From JAJRPT01 sp964465945 (GTDB taxonomy: Bacteria; Bacteroidota; Ignavibacteria; Kapaibacteriales; UBA2268), in the NCBI GenBank assembly GCA_964465945.1, contig CAYXMM010000002.1, positions 62,001 through 126,000 on the forward strand: a DNA stretch of 64,000 bases, read 5' to 3'. The notes below the pieces were generated by a model. It did not search any database, was not told the DNA's origin, and worked only from the letters and a program-made list of their open reading frames with translations. The position numbers and the translations under genes were made by a program. Position 1 is the first letter of the stretch. Every line of letters starts with the position of its first letter. Of this stretch, positions 45,624 through 53,504 are shown one piece after another.

Positions 45624-45642
45624 TATTGATATTTTAAATTAT

Positions 45643-46401
45643 TTAATTATTATCATAACTAGCTGTGTCTATACCAGAATGCTTGTAAATAACTTGATTT
45701 GAATTTTGATTTTGATTTGTTTTATTTATTTCTGTTTCAAATTTCTGTAAATCTTCTTGTTCTATATCATCTTTTAAAATATAATTCTTGAATATATTCC
45801 ATAATACTCTTAATATAAAACTAAAGATATAATAAGTAAAGTATAATAAAACCATTAGCAATAAAAAATCATCATATTCTAACTTTACAAATAAAAATAT
45901 TACTACAATAAGACCAAGTAATAAAATTGTAAATTTAATTGGGACTTCTAGTTTGTCTTCATAAATCTTTTCAATTCTTTTTATTTGATTTTTAATTGTT
46001 ATTCTGAAATCATTGTTATTACTTTCAACCTTCCTAATGATATCTTCGTTTTTATTAGTTTTTGAATAAGATATTTCATAATTAAAAATTCTAAATAATT
46101 TTCCTGAAGAATTTAATTTTAATTTGTTTCTAAAAATAACATCTAAAAATAAAATGACTGCCCAAATCACATCTACTATATTCCAAAGTTCCCTTCCAAA
46201 TGATATTTTAAAAAAAGGGTTAATTAGTATAGCTGATCCAATCCAAAGTATTAATAAGGGTTTCTGTTCTTTATCTAAGTAAGCAAAATAGATAAACCCA
46301 ATCATTCCTGCTAATCTAACAAACATATAATATCCATAAGGCATATTTATTAAACAAATCAGGAATATAACAGCTAATATTATTTTTACTATTCTCATCA
46401 T
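45643..46401 (-). CDS. Membrane protein, N-terminus DUF6804-like
   Basis: This 252-residue protein has an N-terminal half with four hydrophobic segments (MRIVKIILAVIFLICLINMPYG, MIGFIYFAYLD, ILWIGSAILINPFFKISFG, LWNIVDVIWAVILFLDVIF). The pattern MPYGYYMFVRLAGMIGF with NPFFKI and GRELWNIVD resembles DUF6804 small membrane proteins. A charged linker, two more segments (about 158-200) and a polar Asn/Gln-rich tail follow. Function is unknown. It is the last gene of the minus-strand run downstream of the type IIG enzyme, 14 bp after the preceding gene. A role in that system is possible but only inferred. Confidence 0.7.
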   Translation of the reverse strand: MMRIVKIILAVIFLICLINMPYGYYMFVRLAGMIGFIYFAYLDKEQKPLLILWIGSAILINPFFKISFGRELWNIVDVIWAVILFLDVIFRNKLKLNSSGKLFRIFNYEISYSKTNKNEDIIRKVESNNNDFRITIKNQIKRIEKIYEDKLEVPIKFTILLLGLIVVIFLFVKLEYDDFLLLMVLLYFTYYIFSFILRVLWNIFKNYILKDDIEQEDLQKFETEINKTNQNQNSNQVIYKHSGIDTASYDNN

Positions 46402-46415
46402 AATTAAAAATTATT

Positions 46416-47183
46416 TTATTTATTTTTCACTTTTTGATGTTCTGAAATAAAGTCATGAATATATGTGTTGTTAAGATGAAGATCATTTCTCATCATGTCA
46501 ATAAGACTGTCAAAATTTTCAGATATCGTAACAAGTTTTTTTTCTATTTCGGCAGGCATATCTTGAACTTCTTTTGAAAATTCCATTTTCTGAATTTCGT
46601 GGATTTCAAATAGAGATTTCATGAGTTTCTGAAATTCATCCCTAATTGAATTAGGAAATAAGCTGCTGTTGTCCAAGGAATTTTTCTTTATTCTATTTAA
46701 CAGTGAGGATCCAAAGTTCAAGTAGACAGAACGATAGTATTCATATGAGTCTTCGATAATAGCATTTCCTTCATGGTAAATTTGTTCAACATTAAACAGA
46801 TCTGACTTAGACTTTATTAAGTCTTTGAGTGAGCTTGTTTTGTCCTTAAAGATTTCATTTTGTACTGATTGAAGAGAAGAAATTACTATCGGTTGAAATG
46901 AAGACTTGATTTGATTAATCTCAACTTGGTTTTTGTCAGTTTCAGTCTCAACTCTTTTTAATTCCGCTCTTTCTTTTTTTCTAGTTAGAAGACGTGTAAT
47001 CCAAAATGTAAGAAGTGTAACAAGTAGCGGAAATACTAACGATATTAATATGGGATTTGTTAGAAAACTATAGTCATCTTTTTTAGATTGAATAGCCTCT
47101 ATTGTTATCTTTCCTTCTTTATTGTTATAGGAAATAACTTCGTCTAAATTGACTTTATATATTGTCGTATCTTTTTGGTTCAT
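46416..47183 (-). CDS. Single-pass membrane protein with long soluble domain, unknown
   Basis: I do not recognise this 255-residue protein. Residues about 43-67 form one membrane segment (LISLVFPLLVTLLTFWITRLL), preceded by an outside or periplasmic-type stretch with beta character (IYKVNLDEVISYNNKEGKITIE). A basic anchor (RKKERAELKR) and a long alpha-helical cytoplasmic domain follow. It lies in the minus-strand run behind the type IIG restriction enzyme, 68 bp after the 217-residue membrane protein gene. It may be a sensor or effector, but no catalytic motif is visible. Confidence 0.68.
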   Translation of the reverse strand: MNQKDTTIYKVNLDEVISYNNKEGKITIEAIQSKKDDYSFLTNPILISLVFPLLVTLLTFWITRLLTRKKERAELKRVETETDKNQVEINQIKSSFQPIVISSLQSVQNEIFKDKTSSLKDLIKSKSDLFNVEQIYHEGNAIIEDSYEYYRSVYLNFGSSLLNRIKKNSLDNSSLFPNSIRDEFQKLMKSLFEIHEIQKMEFSKEVQDMPAEIEKKLVTISENFDSLIDMMRNDLHLNNTYIHDFISEHQKVKNK

Positions 47184-47251
47184 TTTTAATTAGGCCTCAA
47201 TTTGTTGTTAAAATAATATTTTTTACTTACAAAATAAATACAATTCCCCAC

Positions 47252-47905
47252 CTACTCCTCCTCACAAATTTTGATTTCTGCTCTTTGTAAATAACTATCT
47301 AAATTGTTTTGTCTATCAAATATTAAAGCAATTGTGTATTGCAATTTTGTTATAGTTAAAACATTGAATTTAGGTAATGGTATTAGGCAACGAAAACCAT
47401 CAACATATACTAAAATAAATGATTCTATTGTATTATTATTATATGATAAATGATAATGAAAACTGCTTGCTTTTGGATCAGGAAATTTATTAGCCCACGT
47501 CTCTACAAAATTATCATTTAATTCATCATTAATGTTATGCGAATATAACTTTAATTTTGGATCATTTTTATAAATAGATTTGTCGAATTCATTATCTTCA
47601 CTTGTTTCCCAATCAAAAATAGAATTAGTCATAGCTACAAATTCAAGAATTTCATTTTTACTCATATCACTTAATTTCTTCGGTGGTGGATCAAAGTGAT
47701 TTGCTATTGCTTTAGAGCTAAATAAGGCACCAGATAGAAAATATAATAATACGCTAATTGGTTCAAAAATTCCTAAGTCGTTAAATATTATCCATAAAAT
47801 TGTAATTATAATTGCTACAACTGCCTTTATAAAAGCAGTTACAAATATTTTTGAAATATTATTTCTTAAAAACTTAGCAAATTTAATAACTTTCGTTTCC
47901 ATCAC
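47252..47905 (-). CDS. Membrane protein translationally coupled to the type IIG enzyme
   Basis: I do not recognise this 217-residue protein. It has two hydrophobic segments (about residues 19-41 and 46-63) near the N-terminus. A soluble domain follows (about 70-217), with acidic and aromatic character (FHYHLSYNNN, ESFILVYVDGFRCLIPL) and a C-terminal helix. Its ATG overlaps the stop of the restriction-modification gene (ATGA, 47902-47905), so ribosomes probably re-initiate there. That links it physically to the restriction enzyme, though nothing shows what it does. Confidence 0.72.
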   Translation of the reverse strand: MMETKVIKFAKFLRNNISKIFVTAFIKAVVAIIITILWIIFNDLGIFEPISVLLYFLSGALFSSKAIANHFDPPPKKLSDMSKNEILEFVAMTNSIFDWETSEDNEFDKSIYKNDPKLKLYSHNINDELNDNFVETWANKFPDPKASSFHYHLSYNNNTIESFILVYVDGFRCLIPLPKFNVLTITKLQYTIALIFDRQNNLDSYLQRAEIKICEEE

Positions 47906-50637
47906 CCCCTCCTCTTCTTTTTACCGGTTGTGAATAAATCGGCGGTGTATTTTTCGTATAGTTGGAATAGGTATTCTAATCGCTCGGCTTCGGTGGTGAA
48001 AGGGGCGGAGCGATAGGATTTGTCAACTGCTTTGTCTAATTCGTTGTGGGCTTTTACTAAGTCTGGGGGCATTGTTAATGGGTCGTATAATACTGCCAAT
48101 GAGGACTCTGGGTATTTTGCTCTGATGTCTAATACTTGTTGGGCTTTTTCTTCGATTGCTTGTATTTGTTTTTCTGTAGGGTTTTCTGGCCAAGGATAGT
48201 TATTATAAACTATATCTTTTGAATATCTATAATCACTTTTCAATCTTCCACAGACTGTTTTTACCCAATTCATGTGCATAATTGAAGATAATACACCAAA
48301 ATGGAAATGAGTCGCATTTGGAAGTGAGAACATAGTATCACTAACAATCACGTCTTTTTTAAAAAATCCAATAGGAATATATTTCCTATTTTCAGAAGTT
48401 GTTCTTGGGATTATTAGATAATCATTCTCTGGTTGAGTTATTTGTCTAAATAATGTATGAGAAGTATAATCCCTGGTAGACTTAGCTTTACTTTCACTTC
48501 TGAATTTTCTAACTAATTCAATTCTTTTTAAAATAAAGGGCATTTTTTTTAATTCATCAGGTTTAATGTCTTTCAACCATATGCACCATCTTTTTTTGTT
48601 ATTTAAAAATTCTCTTGCACTTATAAATGGTTTTATTACATTTGAAGATAATGGATCATTTATAACAAAATCTTTTTTTTCTTCATCATCTAACAAGTAA
48701 TGGCCACCATCAGTTGGTTTATTTCCATATTTCATTGATGGAACATTACATACTGGAAATGTTCTATTTTGGATTAATATATTAGGAGCATCAATCAAAT
48801 AAGGGTTTATATTTTTAACTTTAATTACGTATCCATCACCTTTAATGTCTGGGTAATCATAGATTTTTTTATTTTTAATATCATAATTTGCAAAACCAAT
48901 TATTACACAATAGACAGCGGCTTTATCTTTAGCTTCATTAGACCATTTGAAAGTACGATGAGCGAAGTGAATATATATATTATATTTTTCTAATAAAGTA
49001 TACCATAAAATTCCTACTTGTTCACCTTGGACTAATGAATTTGTTGATACTAAAGCTACTTTTATATTAGTGCCTTGAATGTATTTTAATGATAAATAAA
49101 ACCAAGCAGAAACAAAATCAAGTACCCCATTTGCTTTTATATCATTTAGAACATTTGTCATATCTAATTTTTGTTCTTTTGTTTGTAAATGATGTCCAAT
49201 AAATGGTGGATTACCAATAATATAAGATAGTTCGTTTTTGTTGATTACATCGTTCCAATCAAGTTTTAAGGCGTTTGCATTATGGATATTAGCGGATTTG
49301 ACAAGTGGGATACGAGTTAAGTATTGTCCGAACTCATTACTGACTTTTATATTCATTTGGTGGTCGATAAGCCACATAGCAACTTCGGCGATACGAGCAG
49401 GGAATTCTTCGAGTTCGATACCATACATCATATCTACATTGAGTTTAATCATTTCGCTAATTTCGAGAATTTGCTGACCATCGTCGTATAGTTTTTTTAG
49501 GATTTCGATTTCAAGTAGGCGTAGTTCTCTATAAGTGATAATTAGGAAATTGCCACAACCACAAGCTGGGTCAAGGAATTTGAGTTTGCTTAGTTTATCG
49601 TGGAATTGAGTAAGTTTATTTTTGTTATGTTTTACATTATTAAATTCTTCCCATAATTCATCAAGGAAAAGTGGCTTAATAAGTTTTAAGATGTTTTTTT
49701 CTGAAGTGTAATGAGCACCGAGATTTCTTCTTTCTGTTGGGTCCATAACAGATTGGAACATAGAGCCGAAAATCGCAGGTGAGATTTTACTCCAATCGAG
49801 ATAGCAACATTCGAGAAGGGTTTGTCGCATCTTTGAATCAAAACTTGCAATAGGAAGAACTTCTTCGAATAACTTTCCATTTATATAAGGAAAAGCGTTG
49901 AGTTGTTCGTCGATGTTTTTAAATCTTTTTTCTCTTGGGGTATTAAGAACTTGGAAGAGTTCTTGTAAGCGAGAGGCAAGGTCAGAGCCATCTGGTTGGG
50001 TTCTTTCTTCTATGAAAAATTGGAAAGATTGCCTATCGAAAATACCAGTATCTTCTGCGAATAAACAGAATAAAATTCTAACAAGATAAACTTCGAGTTC
50101 GTGGCCAGAATAGCCAATTTCTTCTAATCTATCATGAAATTTACCGAGTAATTCAGCTGCTTTGATATTAACAGGGTCTTGTTCTTTGAATACTTTTTGT
50201 TCGTAGCCAGCGATGAAATCAAAGTAATGTAGATTATCGAGGAGTTCAGAAATTAAAAATATGTGTTTGGTGTTTTCTTCCAAATGATAAAGATGGAATT
50301 GATTAAAGTCTGAAACTAAAATATATCTTGGGAGTTCATATTGCGGAATATTATATAAATAATCTTTTGCTTGTTGGAATGCTTTTTCAAGGTCTTTGCC
50401 TCTGCTTTTCATTTCAACAATAATAGTTGCCTTCCAGAAAAGGTCGATATATCCGTCGTTTTCGTTAAGTTTTTTTACTTTATGTTCGAAGGTGGCGATT
50501 CTTTTTCTTTCAACACCAAAGATTTTGAAGAAGTCTTCAAGAAATGGTTTTGCTTCGGCATCTTCGCTTGTTTCGTCTTTCCATTTGTCAATAAAAGCGA
50601 CTGCTCTTTGTTTTATTTCGTTTTTGCTAAGGGGCAT
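47902..50637 (-). CDS. MmeI-like type IIG restriction-modification enzyme
   Basis: This single 911-residue polypeptide has both cutting and methylating activities, close to MmeI (919 residues). The N-terminal nuclease has Asp65-X9-Glu75-X-Lys77 (YID...VEMK), the same spacing as the MmeI PD-(D/E)XK site. A helical spacer spans about 155-310. The adenine-N6 methyltransferase has motif I DPACGCGNF (356-364) and motif IV NPPF (476-479). A target-recognition region and a C-terminal helical part follow (about 620-911). In such enzymes one domain sets the specificity of both methylation and cutting. It starts 22 bp after ruvB. Confidence 0.93.
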   Translation of the reverse strand: MPLSKNEIKQRAVAFIDKWKDETSEDAEAKPFLEDFFKIFGVERKRIATFEHKVKKLNENDGYIDLFWKATIIVEMKSRGKDLEKAFQQAKDYLYNIPQYELPRYILVSDFNQFHLYHLEENTKHIFLISELLDNLHYFDFIAGYEQKVFKEQDPVNIKAAELLGKFHDRLEEIGYSGHELEVYLVRILFCLFAEDTGIFDRQSFQFFIEERTQPDGSDLASRLQELFQVLNTPREKRFKNIDEQLNAFPYINGKLFEEVLPIASFDSKMRQTLLECCYLDWSKISPAIFGSMFQSVMDPTERRNLGAHYTSEKNILKLIKPLFLDELWEEFNNVKHNKNKLTQFHDKLSKLKFLDPACGCGNFLIITYRELRLLEIEILKKLYDDGQQILEISEMIKLNVDMMYGIELEEFPARIAEVAMWLIDHQMNIKVSNEFGQYLTRIPLVKSANIHNANALKLDWNDVINKNELSYIIGNPPFIGHHLQTKEQKLDMTNVLNDIKANGVLDFVSAWFYLSLKYIQGTNIKVALVSTNSLVQGEQVGILWYTLLEKYNIYIHFAHRTFKWSNEAKDKAAVYCVIIGFANYDIKNKKIYDYPDIKGDGYVIKVKNINPYLIDAPNILIQNRTFPVCNVPSMKYGNKPTDGGHYLLDDEEKKDFVINDPLSSNVIKPFISAREFLNNKKRWCIWLKDIKPDELKKMPFILKRIELVRKFRSESKAKSTRDYTSHTLFRQITQPENDYLIIPRTTSENRKYIPIGFFKKDVIVSDTMFSLPNATHFHFGVLSSIMHMNWVKTVCGRLKSDYRYSKDIVYNNYPWPENPTEKQIQAIEEKAQQVLDIRAKYPESSLAVLYDPLTMPPDLVKAHNELDKAVDKSYRSAPFTTEAERLEYLFQLYEKYTADLFTTGKKKRRG

Positions 50638-50659
50638 AATTTTAAGTAATTTTATTTAT

Positions 50660-51679
50660 TTAAAACATTGAGTTTTCGTCGTTTTTGGTTCGTTTTAGTC
50701 CTAACTGAATATATGCTTTATCGGTAGTCTGTCGACCTCTTGCTGTTCGTTGTATAAACCCTTGTCTTATTAAAAATGGTTCGTAAACTTCTTCGATTGT
50801 GTCGGATTCTTCGCCAACTGCGACTGCAATGGTGTTGATTCCGACGGGTCCTCCGTTGAATTTTTCGATTATTGTTTGTAGTATTCGTTTGTCCATTTCA
50901 TCTAAGCCAAACTCGTCGACGTCTAAGGCGTTGAGTGTTTCTTTGGCTATGTTTTTGTCTAATAGTCCGTTGTTTTTTACTTCGGCGAAGTCTCTTGCTC
51001 GGCGTAGGAGCATATTGGCTATTCTTGGTGTTCCTCGCGAGCGTCTGGCTATTTCTGATGCTCCTTCAAGTTCTATGTTTATGTTGAGTAGTCCTGCGGA
51101 GCGAATTATTACTTTTATTAGTTCTTCGTCGTTGTAATAGTCTAATCGGTTTATTACTCCGAAACGTGAGCGTAGGGGAGCGGTTAGTAGTCCGGCTCTT
51201 GTTGTTGCTCCGATTAGTGTGAATTTTGGTATTGAGATTTGGACTGTACGTGCTGATGGTCCTGAGTCTATCATTATGTCGAGTTTATAGTCTTCCATTG
51301 CTGAGTATAAGTATTCTTCGACGACTGCTGAAAGTCGGTGTATTTCGTCTATAAATAGTATATCGCCTTCTTCTAAGTCAGTTAAGAGTCCAGCTAAGTC
51401 TCCAGGTTTTTCAAGTACTGGACCTGAAGTTGTTTTTATGTTTGTTCCCATTTCTCTTGAAATGATATAGCTTAGAGTTGTTTTTCCAAGTCCAGGGGGA
51501 CCTGTTAGAAGGACGTGGTCTAATGCTTCTGACCTGTTTTTAGCAGCTTCAATGAAGATTTTTAGGTTATCAATTATTTTTTGTTGACCTACAAATTCGT
51601 CAAAAACTGAGGGTCTTAATTTTTGGTCGAAATCTTCTTTTTGATTGCTTTGGTTGACTATTTCTCTAAATTCACTCAT
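50660..51679 (-). CDS. ruvB: Holliday junction branch-migration ATPase RuvB
   Basis: RuvB is the hexameric AAA+ motor that drives branch migration of Holliday junctions with RuvA. The 339-residue protein has Walker A GPPGLGKTT (60-68), Walker B FIDEIHR (109-115), the sensor region IGATTRAGLLTAPLRSRFG, and the C-terminal winged-helix region FNGGPVGINTIA and RTARGRQTT. The length is normal. It starts inside the end of the CDF transporter gene (8-bp overlap). ruvA and ruvC are not in the window. The type IIG gene follows immediately. Confidence 0.97.
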   Translation of the reverse strand: MSEFREIVNQSNQKEDFDQKLRPSVFDEFVGQQKIIDNLKIFIEAAKNRSEALDHVLLTGPPGLGKTTLSYIISREMGTNIKTTSGPVLEKPGDLAGLLTDLEEGDILFIDEIHRLSAVVEEYLYSAMEDYKLDIMIDSGPSARTVQISIPKFTLIGATTRAGLLTAPLRSRFGVINRLDYYNDEELIKVIIRSAGLLNINIELEGASEIARRSRGTPRIANMLLRRARDFAEVKNNGLLDKNIAKETLNALDVDEFGLDEMDKRILQTIIEKFNGGPVGINTIAVAVGEESDTIEEVYEPFLIRQGFIQRTARGRQTTDKAYIQLGLKRTKNDENSMF

Positions 51680-52676
51680 CTTTTTTATTTTCGTTTCTGT
51701 GTAAATGGACTGGGCATTTTCTTACTCCGTGTAGGATACAATCTCTTGGGCATGGTGTTGCATAAACTCTTGAAATTGCAGTAGGATAAACGCTTTTTAT
51801 TTGTCCTTGAATTTTTTTTTCCATAACTAACTTTTCTTCCATTGAGTAATCATAAGGAAGCATTATGTCAAGTTCAACGAAATAGTCTTTGCCTGATTGT
51901 CTTGTATGAACGGATTTGAATTCGCACATTTCGTGGACGTTTTCGGCGACTACTGCTATTATATCAAATTGAATATCATCGGGTAGAGTTTTGTCGAGTA
52001 ATTGGTTAAGAGCGTCTTTTGAACCTTTAAGCGGGATTCTAAGGGCAAGAGCTGTTAGCATAAACGCAGTTAATGAATCTATTTGCTTTGCTATGTAATC
52101 TAAACCGAAGAAAATTAAAATAGTACCGAGTAATAAGTTGCATAGCACACCTAATTCGATGTAACTATCTGTTTTCCAAATCTCTGCGTCAAATTTAAGG
52201 ATTGGTATTCTGAATCTTTTTGCGCTTGATTTTTGGTATTTATACATTCCATACATTAAGAAAAATGAAAAGAGCGAATAGAAAGATAGGAATGAATAGT
52301 TACCACTTTCGTAATCACCTTTAATATATACAATTATAACTTCCCAAAGTGCATATCCAAGTACTGCTAAGAGTAGAATTGCACTGATTAATAATGTTAA
52401 ACTTTCATACTTTCCGTAGCCGTAGTTGAAGACGTAGTCAGGAGTTCTAACTGAATGATTAACTGCAATCATCAGTAGAACTGAATTAACAACGTCAATT
52501 AGTGCTATAAATCCGTTAATTTGAACTGCTAATGACGATTCTTGCGAACCGAGAATTATACCTGAAATTGCTAAAATTAATCCAACAAGTAATGAAAGTC
52601 TTGTTGAGAGTAAGGGAGAGCTTGGGTCTAATATGTTTTTAATTTTTGTTGATATGTTAGATTTATAATTGTGCAT
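51672..52676 (-). CDS. Cation diffusion facilitator family transporter
   Basis: This is a 334-residue inner-membrane metal exporter of the CDF type. Six hydrophobic segments span about residues 25-215, and the family block YGYGKYESLTLLISA (usually YGxGRxExL) follows the second. A cytoplasmic C-terminal domain (about 225-334) has HTRQSGKDYFVELDIMLP and ends in a Cys/His-rich tail (CPRDC, KCPVHLHR). The usual metal-site pairs in TM2 and TM5 (H/DxxxD) are not clear here; TM2 reads ALIDVVNSV and TM5 QIDSLTAFM, so substrate and activity are uncertain. It overlaps ruvB by 8 bp. Confidence 0.83.
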   Translation of the reverse strand: MHNYKSNISTKIKNILDPSSPLLSTRLSLLVGLILAISGIILGSQESSLAVQINGFIALIDVVNSVLLMIAVNHSVRTPDYVFNYGYGKYESLTLLISAILLLAVLGYALWEVIIVYIKGDYESGNYSFLSFYSLFSFFLMYGMYKYQKSSAKRFRIPILKFDAEIWKTDSYIELGVLCNLLLGTILIFFGLDYIAKQIDSLTAFMLTALALRIPLKGSKDALNQLLDKTLPDDIQFDIIAVVAENVHEMCEFKSVHTRQSGKDYFVELDIMLPYDYSMEEKLVMEKKIQGQIKSVYPTAISRVYATPCPRDCILHGVRKCPVHLHRNENKKDE

Positions 52677-52751
52677 TTTGTTTTCAATCTATATTTTACA
52701 AAATTACAAATATTTAGTTATTGATTTTATGTTATTAATTAACAATATGAT

Positions 52752-53471
52752 TTATCTGCAATCATGATAGCCACCATCTATGTTTAAGTATTGTGCTGTG
52801 ATATATATAGAGCAGGTTGCAAAGAAATAAGCTACGTCGAAAATGTCATTAATATTAGCATAACGTTGCATAGGGATTGAGTTTATGTTATTTTTTGTTT
52901 GGTCATCTGGTTTTTCTTCTAAATTAACATAACCTGGATTTATTGCATTAACACTGATGTTAGGTGCGAGTTCTCGAGCGAGTGATTTTGTCAGGGTCAG
53001 TGCTGCTGATTTGCTAAGGTTATATTCTATTCTATTTTTCCAAATTTCAAGAGAACCTACTGAATGAATATTAATGATTTTAGAACCTTTCTTAGCTAAC
53101 TTGGCGAACTCTTTAGAAATGAATAGGATAGATTTAGTATTGATGTTTAACGCTTTGTCAATGTCATCGTTTGTAATTTCATAAATAGTTTTTGTTGGTG
53201 GAAAAATTCCTGAATTATTTATTAACACGTCTGGAACTCCAAACTCTGAAAATGCTCTTGGGAATTTGCTTTCAATTTCTGAAATATTAGAAATATCTGC
53301 TTGAAAGATATGGCATTTACCTCCCACATTTAAAATATCATTTTGCGTTTTTAAAGCACCTTGTTGAGATTTATTATAATGAATGATAACTTCCCAATTA
53401 TGTTGAGCGAATAGGAGGGCTAATTCTCTTCCTATCCGTCTACCGGCGCCTGTTATTAATATTTTTTTCAT
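52752..53471 (-). CDS. Short-chain dehydrogenase/reductase (pteridine-reductase-like)
   Basis: This is a 239-residue NAD(P)-dependent oxidoreductase. The cofactor motif is TGAGRRIGRELA (7-18), with an NNSG at 85-88. The catalytic site is Ser137/140, Tyr150 and Lys154 (YNLSK). The GAGRRIG start resembles FolM/pteridine reductase-type SDRs, but substrate cannot be fixed. It lies on the minus strand upstream of the CDF/ruvB pair (75 bp) and is divergent from the subtilase gene. Confidence 0.85.
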   Translation of the reverse strand: MKKILITGAGRRIGRELALLFAQHNWEVIIHYNKSQQGALKTQNDILNVGGKCHIFQADISNISEIESKFPRAFSEFGVPDVLINNSGIFPPTKTIYEITNDDIDKALNINTKSILFISKEFAKLAKKGSKIINIHSVGSLEIWKNRIEYNLSKSAALTLTKSLARELAPNISVNAINPGYVNLEEKPDDQTKNNINSIPMQRYANINDIFDVAYFFATCSIYITAQYLNIDGGYHDCR

Positions 53472-53504
53472 TAAATTACTTTTTTTTTATGAGGAAAATT
53501 TAAA

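Larger units (their letters stand above)
45310..45642. other. Hairpin-rich intergenic region upstream of the transposase
   Basis: This 333-bp gap contains no gene. It is filled with the inverted terminal hairpin, the inverted REP-type hairpin, three further hairpins and the right direct-repeat module. The phrase gttccacctgccc (near 45423) also has a relative, ttccacctacccc, near 44741 on the left side. Confidence 0.75.

Noticed and set aside
45643..50637. BREX or DISARM type defence operon
   Set aside because: No PglZ, BrxC, BrxL, helicase or phospholipase-like partner is found; the large protein is a fused type IIG enzyme like MmeI.
50371..50671. Two plus-strand ORFs at the start of the type IIG gene
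   Set aside because: They overlap the conserved nuclease domain on the opposite strand and lack any recognisable feature.
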